55,023 nt of DNA, taken from assembly GCA_017458265.1 (NCBI GenBank), contig JAFTFV010000010.1, forward strand, positions 1 to 55,023. Direction: 5' to 3'. Of this stretch, positions 16,199 through 24,136 are shown in pieces. The notes beneath the pieces are model-generated. The model ran no database searches, had not been told where the DNA came from, and saw nothing but the letters and a program-made list of their open reading frames with translations. Within the stretch, counting starts at the first letter, position 1. Each line of letters starts with the position of its first letter. The position numbers were made by a program, and so were the translations under genes. Source of the DNA: Bacteroidales bacterium. GTDB lineage: Bacteria; Bacteroidota; Bacteroidia; Bacteroidales; UBA932.

Positions 16199-17959
16199 CT
16201 ATTTGATGCTTTTGTCGAAATAATGGGTGTGGAGAAGCTGATGCGAGCGTTCGCTCAGCGGCTCGCCCAGGAATTCCTTGTAGAGTTTCTGTATGTCCGG
16301 ATTCTCATGGCTCTTGCGGATGGGCTTTCCGGAATCTTCGGCATAAATTGCCTTGGCCCTGGCCTTGATGATGTCCACGTTGCCGTGATGGTAGGGCTGG
16401 CCGCCTCCGTCTATGCAGCCGCCGGGGCAGGCCATGACTTCCACGACATGGTAGGGAAGGTCGCCTGCGCGCAGCTTGTCCATGAGGATACGTGCGTTGC
16501 CAAGGGTATGCGCCACGCAGACCTTGAGCTTGAAGCCATTAAGGTCAATCTCCGCCTCTTTGATGCCGTCGAGGCCGCGGACCTCCGTGAACTCGATGCG
16601 GGGAAGGGTCTTGCCGGTATATACCTCATATACAGTGCGAAGGGCAGCCTCCATGACGCCTCCTGTTGCGCCGAAGATTGCCGCTGCGCCGGAAGACTCT
16701 CCAAGGGGCTTGTCAAAATCTTCGTCGGGGAGTTTGTTCCAGTCGATATTGGAACGCTTGATGAGGCGGGCGAGTTCGCGGGTTGAAATGGAATAATCCA
16801 CGTCCGGATTGCCGTTAACCTTGAATTCTTCCCTTTCGCATTCGTATTTCTTCGCAAGGCAGGGCATGACAGACACCACCACCAGTTTCTCCCTTGGAAT
16901 GCCCATCTTCTGTGCCCAGTAGGTCTTTGCGATTGCGCCGAACATCTGAGCCGGAGATTTTGCCGATGAAGGATATTCCAGGAGATCCGGGTAGTTGTGC
17001 TCGTAGAAATTCACCCATGCAGGGCAGCAGGACGTCATGATCGGCAGTTTGACGCTCTTGTCCCCGCCAAGGAAAGCCTTGAGCCTGTGAAGGATTTCGG
17101 CCCCTTCTTCCATGATGGTAAGGTCTGCGCCGAAGTCGGTGTCAAAGACATAGTCAAAGCCAAGGGCCCTTAGGGAGGCGGCAAGCTTTCCGGTGACGAT
17201 GGTTCCGGGCTTCATGCCGAATTCTTCCCCGAGTGCGACGCGAACTGCAGGGGCAGGCTGGGCGATGACTATCTTGTCCGGATTGTTGAGGTCTTCAAGG
17301 AGGCGGTCTGTGTTGTCTCTCTCCGTGAGGGCGCCGGTAGGGCATACAGCTACGCACTGGCCGCAGTAGGTGCAGTCAGTTTCGGAGAACATCCTGTCGA
17401 ATGTGGGGGCAATTGTGGTCTCGAAACCGCGTTTAACGGCCCCCAGCACTCCAACCGTCTGGACATTGTTGCACATGCTCTCGCAGCGGCGGCAGAGGAT
17501 GCACTTGTCCATGTTGCGGGTAATGGCGGCGGTAACTTCCTTTTTGCGCTCTGACTGTTCGCCCTTGTAGGGCATTTCCCTGATGTTGAAGCGTGTAACC
17601 AGCTGCTGAAGTTCGCAGTGATTGCACTTGGGGCAGGTGAGACAGTCGTTTGGATGGTCGGAGAGGATGAGTTCGGCCACGGTCTTGCGGGCGCGGACCA
17701 CCCTTGCCGAGTTGGTGCTTACCACCATTCCCTCCGTTACCATGGTGGCGCAGGAGGGGGCAAGGTTCCGGCGGCCTTCAATCTCTACCACGCAGATTCG
17801 GCAGGCAGCCGGCGAGCTCTTTACGCACGTGCCCTTGAGGTCCATGTGGCACAGTGCAGGTATATTTATGCCGATTGAAGCGGCTGCATCAAGGACCGTA
17901 GTACCTTTGGGCACGCTCACCGGACGCTTGTCTATAAGAAGGTTTATCATGTTTTCCAT
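16199..17959 (-). CDS. hydA: [FeFe]-hydrogenase catalytic subunit, NADH-linked bifurcating type (HydA/HndD)
   Basis: The 586-residue enzyme makes or oxidises H2 at the H-cluster. N-terminal [2Fe-2S] ligands (CHMDLKGTC, CRIC) are followed by a His-Cys3 site (HPNDCLTCPKC) and two [4Fe-4S] motifs (CILCRRCESMC, CTYCGQCVAVCP). The three H-cluster motifs are complete: TSCCPAW near 306, MPCLAKKYE near 363 and MACPGGCIDGGGQP near 507. A short C-terminal domain follows. This layout is the M3 type found in trimeric enzymes that couple ferredoxin and NADH oxidation to H2 formation. It lies between the NuoF-like and NuoE-like genes with gaps of 10 and 2 bases. Cytoplasmic; no signal peptide. Confidence 0.97.
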   Translation of the reverse strand: MENMINLLIDKRPVSVPKGTTVLDAAASIGINIPALCHMDLKGTCVKSSPAACRICVVEIEGRRNLAPSCATMVTEGMVVSTNSARVVRARKTVAELILSDHPNDCLTCPKCNHCELQQLVTRFNIREMPYKGEQSERKKEVTAAITRNMDKCILCRRCESMCNNVQTVGVLGAVKRGFETTIAPTFDRMFSETDCTYCGQCVAVCPTGALTERDNTDRLLEDLNNPDKIVIAQPAPAVRVALGEEFGMKPGTIVTGKLAASLRALGFDYVFDTDFGADLTIMEEGAEILHRLKAFLGGDKSVKLPIMTSCCPAWVNFYEHNYPDLLEYPSSAKSPAQMFGAIAKTYWAQKMGIPREKLVVVSVMPCLAKKYECEREEFKVNGNPDVDYSISTRELARLIKRSNIDWNKLPDEDFDKPLGESSGAAAIFGATGGVMEAALRTVYEVYTGKTLPRIEFTEVRGLDGIKEAEIDLNGFKLKVCVAHTLGNARILMDKLRAGDLPYHVVEVMACPGGCIDGGGQPYHHGNVDIIKARAKAIYAEDSGKPIRKSHENPDIQKLYKEFLGEPLSERSHQLLHTHYFDKSIK

Positions 17960-17969
17960 AGGGCGGTTC

Positions 17970-19874
17970 TCAGTAAACTTTGATGGCTCCGAACTTGCAC
18001 CTGGAGATGCACATTCCGCAGCGGATGCACTTGTCCGGATTGATAGAGAAAGGTTTGCGGACTTCTCCGGTGATGGCCTCGGCAGGGCAGCCGCGGGCGC
18101 AGGCGCTGCAGCCTTTGCAGAGCACGGGGTCGATGGCGTAAGTCAGCAGGGCCTTGCACTTGTGGGCGCGGCAGACGTGATCCTTCACATGTTCCTCATA
18201 CTCTTCCCTGAAATTCGCGAGCGTGGAAAGCACCGGGTTGGGAGATGTCTGTCCCAGGCCGCAGAGGGCGGTGTCCTTGATGACCTTGGCAAGGTTTTCC
18301 AGCTTGTCGATGTCTTCCATGGTACCGCGGCCGTCCGTGATGCGTTCCAGGATTTCCAGCATGCGCTTGTTCCCGATGCGGCACGGAGTACATTTGCCGC
18401 AGGATTCGCCCACAGTGAACTCCAGGAAGAACTTTGCCACTGAGACCATGCAGTCGTCCTCGTCCATGACTATCATGCCGCCTGAGCCCATCATGGAACC
18501 GGCGGCCGCCAGGCTTTCGTAGTCGATAGGTATGTCAAGATGCTTTTCCGTGAGGCAGCCGCCGGAGGGGCCGCCGGTCTGGACAGCCTTGAATTTCTTT
18601 CCGTTTTTCACCCCGCCGCCGACGTCATAGATGATTTCGCGCAGGGTTGTTCCCATGGGAACTTCTATGAGGCCGACATTATTGATTTTTCCGGCCAGGG
18701 CGAATACCTTCGTTCCCTTGGACTTCTCCGTGCCGATGGAAGAGAACCATGCCGGTCCCTTGGTCAGAATTACGGGCACGTTGGCCAGGGTTTCTACATT
18801 GTTTACGTTGGTGGGATTGCCGAAGTAGCCGGCCTCTGCAGGGAACGGGGGCTTGAGTGTGGGCTCGCCGCGTTTCCCTTCCATGGAGTGGATGAGGGCG
18901 GTTTCCTCGCCGCAGACAAAGGCGCCTGCTCCGTAGCGGATTTCTATGTCGAAACTGAAACCGGTCCCGAGGATATTCTCTCCGAGGAGCCCGTATTCGC
19001 GGGCCTGGGCGATTGCTACCTGGAGGCGGTGCACAGCAAGAGGATACTCTGCACGTATATATATAAGGCCGTGGTTGGCATTTATGCAGTAGCCGCAGAT
19101 CATCATGGCTTCAATGACGGAGTTGGGGTCTCCTTCCATGATGGAACGGTCCATGAATGCGCCCGGGTCTCCTTCATCGGCATTGCACACCACGTACTTG
19201 TGGGGGGCGTTGAACTTGCGGGCTATTTCCCACTTGACTCCGGTGGGGAAGCCTGCTCCGCCGCGGCCGCGGAGACCGCTGGCCTTGATGTCGGCAAGGA
19301 CTTCCAGGCTGTCCCTCTGAAGGCTGTCGGCAAGGGCTTTGTAGCCGTCGCGCGCTATGTAGTCGAGGATGTTTTCCGGGTCGATGAAACCGCAGTTCCG
19401 CAGTGCTATGCGCATCTGCTTGCGGTAGAAATTCATGTGCTTGGAGTCGCTTATGCGCTTGCCGCTGCCCGGGTCTGTGTAGAGAAGGCGTTCCACCCTT
19501 TCCCCGCCGATGATATGGGAAACCACGATTTCTTCCACGTCTTCGGGACGGACCGAGGTATAGAACGTATTGTCCGGGACAATTTTGACGATAGGACCTT
19601 TCTCGCAGAAGCCAAAGCAGCCGGGAACTATGACTTTGACTTTGTCGGCAATGCCATGGGCCGCAAGGGCCTGGTTGAAGTTATCGACGATTTTGGAACT
19701 TTCGGAGGCCTTGCAACCGGTACCGCCGCAACAGAGAATTTCCATGTGCGGGGTGCCTTTGTCCAGTCCGGAAGCGCTTTCCAGTACGGATGAGTTGGCT
19801 TCCTCTCTGACGGAAAGGGCTTTCAGAGCCTCCCTTCTGATGCTTTCGAGTGCATCGGCAGAGCGTATTTTCAT
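17970..19874 (-). CDS. hydB: NuoF-like FMN/NADH subunit of the bifurcating hydrogenase (HydB/HndC type)
   Basis: The 634-residue subunit carries the flavin thought to bifurcate electrons between NAD and ferredoxin. An N-terminal thioredoxin-like [2Fe-2S] domain shows ILCCGGTGCKASESSKI near 46-62. The NuoF core follows with the NADH/FMN-binding GLRGRGGAGFPTGVKWE near 195-211 and GAFVCGEETALIHSMEG. A [4Fe-4S] site CGKCTPCRIGNKRMLE lies near 490. Two C-terminal ferredoxin motifs (CKGCSACARGCP near 588, CIRCGMCISRC near 617) complete it. All expected cofactor sites are present. It is the first gene of the trimer operon and has its own promoter divergent from the flavoprotein gene at 20012. Confidence 0.96.
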   Translation of the reverse strand: MKIRSADALESIRREALKALSVREEANSSVLESASGLDKGTPHMEILCCGGTGCKASESSKIVDNFNQALAAHGIADKVKVIVPGCFGFCEKGPIVKIVPDNTFYTSVRPEDVEEIVVSHIIGGERVERLLYTDPGSGKRISDSKHMNFYRKQMRIALRNCGFIDPENILDYIARDGYKALADSLQRDSLEVLADIKASGLRGRGGAGFPTGVKWEIARKFNAPHKYVVCNADEGDPGAFMDRSIMEGDPNSVIEAMMICGYCINANHGLIYIRAEYPLAVHRLQVAIAQAREYGLLGENILGTGFSFDIEIRYGAGAFVCGEETALIHSMEGKRGEPTLKPPFPAEAGYFGNPTNVNNVETLANVPVILTKGPAWFSSIGTEKSKGTKVFALAGKINNVGLIEVPMGTTLREIIYDVGGGVKNGKKFKAVQTGGPSGGCLTEKHLDIPIDYESLAAAGSMMGSGGMIVMDEDDCMVSVAKFFLEFTVGESCGKCTPCRIGNKRMLEILERITDGRGTMEDIDKLENLAKVIKDTALCGLGQTSPNPVLSTLANFREEYEEHVKDHVCRAHKCKALLTYAIDPVLCKGCSACARGCPAEAITGEVRKPFSINPDKCIRCGMCISRCKFGAIKVY

Positions 19875-19904
19875 TGTTGCTATGTGGTTTAGTCTTATTG
19901 TGCT

Positions 19905-19935
19905 GCAAGATACGAATTATCCGTGATAATGCAAA
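19905..19935 (-). promoter_or_regulatory. Promoter of the hydrogenase structural operon
   Basis: On the minus strand TTTG (19935-19932), a 19-base spacer and TATCTTGC (19912-19905) resemble the Bacteroidota promoter; the -7 box deviates by one base (TTGC for TTTG). It lies 30 bases before the NuoF-like subunit start. Confidence 0.6.
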
Positions 19936-19984
19936 GTCTTGGGCCAATTTAGCAGCGAAAATTGCTTTGCATTGATAAAATCCC

Positions 19985-19992
19985 TATTTTTG
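19985..19992 (+). promoter_or_regulatory. -7 box for the flavoprotein/FKBP/pnuC/recR/queC operon
   Basis: TATTTTTG matches TAnnTTTG, 19 bases before the ATG at 20012. A TTTG at 19966-19969 is closer (15 bases) than the usual -33 spacing. Confidence 0.55.
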
Positions 19993-20011
19993 TACTCCAT
20001 TTATTTAAAGT

Positions 20012-21514
20012 ATGAAATCTGACATTGTTGTGATTGGCGGAGGAGCCGCCGGACTGGCAGCAGCCATAGGCGCGGCAGAGATTCTTGCCGGCAGTGAAAA
20101 CGGCGGAACCGTCACCGTTCTTGAGAAAATGCCCAAGGCCGGGCGCAAGGTAATGATTACCGGCAAAGGCCGATGCAACTTTACCAACGTGAAGCCCTGG
20201 GAAGACTTTCAGGCGCGGATAAGCTCAGACCCGCAGTTCCTCAGTCCGGCATGGCACAACCTTACTCCTGAAGGGGTAATAGAACTCTTCAGGAAAAACG
20301 GCATGCGCTCCGTGGTGGAAAGGGGAGACAGGGCTTTTCCCGCTTCACACAATGCAGGTGACGTCGTCGATACGCTTCTGAGGGCATGCACCCTCTCTGG
20401 CGTAAAGGTGGTGACCGACTGTGAGGTCAAGACCATCGACGTGGTGAAAAACGGCTTCAGCCTTGACTGCGTGCAGACCTCCAGAAAGCAGGTCAGAATT
20501 CCTGTGGACGATCCCAGAAAGCTCCGTCCCGGAAAGCCCGCTCCCACGCGTGAGGAAATCACAATTGAGCCGGTGGAATACAACTGCAGGAAACTTATAA
20601 TTGCAACCGGCGGCCTGTCCTATCCGGGTACTGGTTCAACGGGAGACGGCTATATGTGGGCAGAAGAACTGGGGCACAGCATCGAGCCCTGCTATCCTTC
20701 GCTTACGGCATTGGTGCCAGCGGGGTACAAGTCCGACAATCCTGTCCAGGCAGAAATCAAAAATGCATTCCGCCGCGGCAAAACTGTATATGGGAAGACA
20801 AAGGAGCGCAAGATTGCTCCGCTTCCTTCTTGGTATCCGAAATTCCCTGCCCACATTGAGAGGATTACGCCGATGTCTCCGCTCGGGGAGCTTTTCAACG
20901 GGAACACACTTGAAAATGTACAGCTCAGCCTCAATATCGGCGGGAATACCGTGCAGTCTGAATTCGGTGACATCGAATTTACCGACGGGGGCCTTGAGGG
21001 CCCGCTCGGATTCATGGTGAGCCGAAAGGCCGTGAAGGCCCTCAACGACGGTCAGAAGGTCTCCGTGACCATCGACCTCAAGCCCGCGGTCCAGCTGGAG
21101 AAACTTGACGAAGATATACACCGCATCTGGGAAGAGGTCATTCACGATGAGCGCTCCAAGGGCCAGAGTTTCCAGAGGCTCTTCCGCATAATGCTAGGAA
21201 AGCTCATGCCCTGGAATCTCACACTTGCATTCCTTGACACCAACTCCAATGTGAGTGTGGATACCCTTGCCGAAGCCATGAAAAACTGGAAACTGGACAT
21301 TGCCGGCTTCGTGGGCTTCGAAAGGAGCGTCGTCACCGCCGGAGGTGTGAGCACGTCGGAGGTGGTTGCAAAGACCCTGGAATCCAAGAAGCAGCCGGGT
21401 CTCTATTTTGCCGGAGAAGTACTTGACATAGATTGCAATACAGGCGGATACAACCTGCAGTCTGCCTTCTCTACCGGTTATCTTGCAGGTGAAAGTGCAG
21501 CGAAATCATTATAA
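20012..21514 (+). CDS. HI0933/YhiN-family FAD-dependent oxidoreductase (BaiN-like)
   Basis: The 500-residue flavoprotein starts with a Rossmann motif VVIGGGAAGLAAAIGAAE and then the family hallmark GRKVMITGKGRCNFTN near residues 46-61. C-terminal GGVSTSEVV and GLYFAGEVLDIDCNTGGYNLQ are also diagnostic of the HI0933 group. The physiological substrate of the group is not settled; one clostridial member (BaiN) was proposed to act on bile-acid intermediates, but I would not transfer that function. It is about 80 residues longer than the typical 400-420, with inserts near residues 170-195. It heads an operon: the FKBP gene starts three bases after its stop. Confidence 0.88.
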   Translation: MKSDIVVIGGGAAGLAAAIGAAEILAGSENGGTVTVLEKMPKAGRKVMITGKGRCNFTNVKPWEDFQARISSDPQFLSPAWHNLTPEGVIELFRKNGMRSVVERGDRAFPASHNAGDVVDTLLRACTLSGVKVVTDCEVKTIDVVKNGFSLDCVQTSRKQVRIPVDDPRKLRPGKPAPTREEITIEPVEYNCRKLIIATGGLSYPGTGSTGDGYMWAEELGHSIEPCYPSLTALVPAGYKSDNPVQAEIKNAFRRGKTVYGKTKERKIAPLPSWYPKFPAHIERITPMSPLGELFNGNTLENVQLSLNIGGNTVQSEFGDIEFTDGGLEGPLGFMVSRKAVKALNDGQKVSVTIDLKPAVQLEKLDEDIHRIWEEVIHDERSKGQSFQRLFRIMLGKLMPWNLTLAFLDTNSNVSVDTLAEAMKNWKLDIAGFVGFERSVVTAGGVSTSEVVAKTLESKKQPGLYFAGEVLDIDCNTGGYNLQSAFSTGYLAGESAAKSL

Positions 21515-21517
21515 CTT

Positions 21518-22120
21518 ATGGATAAAAAATCTTACGCATTTGGAATGAGCGTAGCTTCCAGCTTCTATCAGCAGGGAATACGCGTAAAGAACGTCGATGA
21601 CTTTATTGCAGGTCTCAGGGACATGCTCACGGGGGCAAAGCCCGCAATGAGCCTTGAAGAGGCAGGAAACGCACTCGAGGCGTTCTATAAAGAACTTGAG
21701 GACGAGGCTGCAGAGCGCAATGCCGCTGCCGGTGCCGCCGCAAAGGAAGAGGGCGAGAAGTTCCTTGCCTCCATGGCCAAGGACCCCGAGGTGAAGATGA
21801 CAGGGAGCGGTCTTATGTACAAGGTTGTGAAGGAAGGCACCGGCCGCAAGCCCAAGGCTACGGATAAGGTATACTGCCACTATGAGGGCACATTCCCCAA
21901 CGGCCAGGTCTTTGACAGCTCATACAAGAGGGGAGAGCCCATCGAGTTTGGTCTCAACCAGGTTATCAAGGGCTGGACTGAAGGTCTTCAGCTCATGAGC
22001 GAAGGTGCAAAATATGAGCTTTATCTGCCCTATCACCTTGCTTATGGTGAGACCGGTACCGGCGGAATCCCTCCGTACAGTGCTCTCAAGTTCGTGGTGG
22101 AGCTGATTGAAGTGAGGTAG
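21518..22120 (+). CDS. FKBP-type peptidyl-prolyl isomerase, Mip/FkpA-like
   Basis: The 200-residue protein has an N-terminal helical dimerisation region (residues 1-90, Ala/Glu-rich) and a C-terminal FKBP domain. The domain shows VYCHYEGTFPNGQVFDSSY, VIKGWTEGLQLM and YGETGTGGIPPYSAL. It catalyses proline isomerisation during protein folding. Unlike most Mip/FkpA proteins it has no signal peptide or lipobox, so it should be cytoplasmic. It is tightly linked to the upstream flavoprotein gene. The TAG stop is followed two bases later by a dispersed repeat. Confidence 0.93.
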   Translation: MDKKSYAFGMSVASSFYQQGIRVKNVDDFIAGLRDMLTGAKPAMSLEEAGNALEAFYKELEDEAAERNAAAGAAAKEEGEKFLASMAKDPEVKMTGSGLMYKVVKEGTGRKPKATDKVYCHYEGTFPNGQVFDSSYKRGEPIEFGLNQVIKGWTEGLQLMSEGAKYELYLPYHLAYGETGTGGIPPYSALKFVVELIEVR

Positions 22121-22122
22121 GA

Positions 22123-22173
22123 GATTTCTCGACTTCGCTCGAAATGACAGAGTGAGAAGCTCGAAATGACAGA
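22123..22173 (+). repeat. 24-bp dispersed repeat, copy 2, with a partial tandem copy that supplies the pnuC start
   Basis: 22123-22146 is identical to the minus-strand copy at 3080-3103. A 15-base portion, GCTCGAAATGACAGA, occurs at 22137-22151 and again at 22159-22173. The ATG in the first runs into TGA after three codons; the ATG in the second (22166) is the pnuC start codon. Confidence 0.85.
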
Positions 22174-22753
22174 TATTATTCAGGCGATAGAGGTTTTTGC
22201 GATGGTTACCGGGGTGGCGTATGTCATTCTGGAGATATTGCAGAAGAACTCTATGTGGATTGTGGGGATACTCACCGGTGCGGCGTGTGCGTTCAGTTTC
22301 GCCGTTCAGCATGTGTGGGCGTCAATGGGCCTGAATATATATTATATGGTCATATCGGTAATCGGCCTTTATAAGTGGAAGAAGGACAGCGGGAAGGTTG
22401 AGGCGGGGGAAATCCATCTGGGGCGGCTTGACGGGAGGACGGCGGCAGTGTCGGCACTGCTCACAATCGCAGGGACGGTGGCCTTCACTTTCATCCTCAG
22501 AACTACGGGGGACCCGGCCCCGGTGCTCGACGCCTTTGCGGTAATCCTCAGCGCGGTTGCCACGTGGTGGCTTGCGATGTCATACGTGGAGCAGTGGATT
22601 CTCTGGATTATTGCCGATATCATCACCACCGTCCTGTGCGTGGTTACCGGCCAGTATCTGCTGGCTCTGATGTATCTCGTCTATGTCGGCGGTGCCGTAT
22701 ATGGATACATTCATTGGAAACGTCACGGAAAAGTAGTAACTTCGGCGGAATGA
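22166..22753 (+). CDS. pnuC: PnuC-family vitamin-precursor transporter (nicotinamide riboside type)
   Basis: The 195-residue membrane protein has about seven hydrophobic helices and the family signatures ILQKNSMWIVGILTG near the N-terminus and YVEQWILWIIADIITTVL near residue 140. PnuC proteins are facilitators that trap nicotinamide riboside by phosphorylation inside; close relatives carry thiamine (PnuT) or riboflavin (PnuX). No TPP or other riboswitch-like leader is seen in front, which slightly favours nicotinamide riboside. The start codon derives from the dispersed repeat. The stop overlaps the following kinase-like gene by ATGA, hinting that the kinase may act on the imported compound. 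Confidence 0.88.
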   Translation: MTDIIQAIEVFAMVTGVAYVILEILQKNSMWIVGILTGAACAFSFAVQHVWASMGLNIYYMVISVIGLYKWKKDSGKVEAGEIHLGRLDGRTAAVSALLTIAGTVAFTFILRTTGDPAPVLDAFAVILSAVATWWLAMSYVEQWILWIIADIITTVLCVVTGQYLLALMYLVYVGGAVYGYIHWKRHGKVVTSAE

Positions 22754-23535
22754 AACTCATCGTAGACTGCGGCGCCACCAAGGCCGACTGGGCTCTCCAG
22801 GGCGGCCTGCGTTTCCGTACGGAGGGCATCAACCTTGCCCACTGCCCGGCAGAAAAGCTCGCTGCCGTGATGGATGAAGCTGCGGTAAAAATCGGCCCCG
22901 GCGTTACTGAGGTGCATTTCTATGCTGCCGGCCTTGTGGGCGAAAGTCCGCTGGACCTGGGCCGATGGTTCCCCGGCGCTTCAATCGAGTATAGCTCTGA
23001 CATGGTAGCTGCGGCAAGGGCTGTCTGCGGCCATGGGAAGGGGATTGCCGCCATTATCGGCACCGGGGCTAATACCTGCCTCTGGGACGGAGAGAAGATT
23101 TCAGCGCAGCTGCGCTCCGGCGGTTATGTCATCGGCGATGAGGGCAGCGCTTCCGTGCTTGGAAAGCTTTTCCTTGCCGATTATATCAAGGGCCTCGTCC
23201 CCGAAGAGATTGCCTCGGAATATGGCGCCTCTTATGAAGAGGTGGTGAAACTGGTTTATGGCTCCGGCACACCTGCAAGGAGCCTTGGCAGTATCGCGCC
23301 CTTCCTCCTTGAGAACTATTCCGTCCCTTATGTCAAGAGACTTGTGGACGGCAATTTCCGCGCCCTTTTCGAAAGGGCTCTTTGCCGATACGGGAATTAC
23401 CCCGTTGGCGTTGTAGGCGGTTTCGGATTTGCCGCTCAGGATGTGCTGAGGGAAATCGGCAAGGATTATGGAACTGTTTTTTCCGTTTTCATGAAATCCC
23501 CCCTGGAAGGGCTTCTTGAATATCATGGCATATAA
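22750..23535 (+). CDS. BadF/BadG/BcrA/BcrD-type ATPase, N-acetylglucosamine-kinase-like
   Basis: The 261-residue protein has the ASKHA sugar-kinase fold: phosphate-1 loop IVDCGATKADWAL at residues 3-15, phosphate-2 IAAIIGTGANTCLWDG near 97-112 with GGYVIGDEGSA following, and adenosine loop VGVVGGFGFAA near 222-232. Relatives phosphorylate N-acetylglucosamine or act as ATPase activators. The start at 22750 gives the canonical N-terminus and an ATGA overlap with pnuC; it also overlaps recR by 11 bases. The substrate is unknown; an amino sugar is the default guess, a pyridine riboside the contextual one. Confidence 0.82.
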   Translation: MKLIVDCGATKADWALQGGLRFRTEGINLAHCPAEKLAAVMDEAAVKIGPGVTEVHFYAAGLVGESPLDLGRWFPGASIEYSSDMVAAARAVCGHGKGIAAIIGTGANTCLWDGEKISAQLRSGGYVIGDEGSASVLGKLFLADYIKGLVPEEIASEYGASYEEVVKLVYGSGTPARSLGSIAPFLLENYSVPYVKRLVDGNFRALFERALCRYGNYPVGVVGGFGFAAQDVLREIGKDYGTVFSVFMKSPLEGLLEYHGI

Positions 23536-24136
23536 AGAGAACTATCCCTCAGAACTGCTTTCCACCGCGGTGGAAGCCATTTCCTCACTCCCCGGCGTGG
23601 GGCGCAGGAGCGCGCTCAGGCTTGCCCTGCACCTGCTTCGCCAGAGTCCGGAGAGGGTCCACCATATTACGGACTCCATCAACAACCTGAGGGACAACGT
23701 GTGCTACTGTTCCCGCTGCCGCATGATTTCCGACAGCGAAATATGCTCCATCTGCTCCGACACAAAACGCGATCAGGGTACAATCTGCGTGGTGGAGAGC
23801 GTACGGGATGTCATGAGTATAGAAGCCACAGGACAGTATCATGGTGTATATCACGTACTTGGCGGTATCATCTCCCCAATTGCCGGAACCGGCCCTTCAG
23901 ACCTCACTATAAGTGAACTGACAGCACGGGTTCCGCAGGCACGAGAGGTCATCCTAGCTCTTCCCGGTGACGTGGAAGGGGAGACCACCGCGTTTTACAT
24001 TTACCGGCAGATTGAATCCAGCGGAGTCCTGGTTTCATCGCTTGCCCGCGGTCTCGGCTTCGGGGATGCCCTTGAATATGCCGATTCCCTCACTCTTGGA
24101 AGGTCAATAGTAAACAGACAGATATTCAAACCATGA
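23525..24136 (+). CDS. recR: Recombination mediator RecR
   Basis: RecR works with RecO and RecF to load RecA onto gapped DNA. The 203-residue protein shows the helix-hairpin-helix SLPGVGRRSALRLALHLL near 22-39. The zinc finger CYCSRCRMISDSEICSIC lies near 58-75 and the Toprim domain begins with ICVVESVRDVMSIE near 85. The C-terminal ARGLGFGDALEYADSLTLGR region is also typical. The start MAYKENYP was chosen because an upstream TTG gives only three extra residues. It overlaps the preceding gene by 11 bases and the following one by ATGA. Confidence 0.96.
   Translation: MAYKENYPSELLSTAVEAISSLPGVGRRSALRLALHLLRQSPERVHHITDSINNLRDNVCYCSRCRMISDSEICSICSDTKRDQGTICVVESVRDVMSIEATGQYHGVYHVLGGIISPIAGTGPSDLTISELTARVPQAREVILALPGDVEGETTAFYIYRQIESSGVLVSSLARGLGFGDALEYADSLTLGRSIVNRQIFKP

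Noticed and set aside
18540-19793. A 417-codon open frame antisense to the NuoF-like hydrogenase gene
   Set aside because: The opposite strand encodes a protein with all expected cofactor motifs; the antisense product has no recognisable domain and results from GC-rich codon bias.
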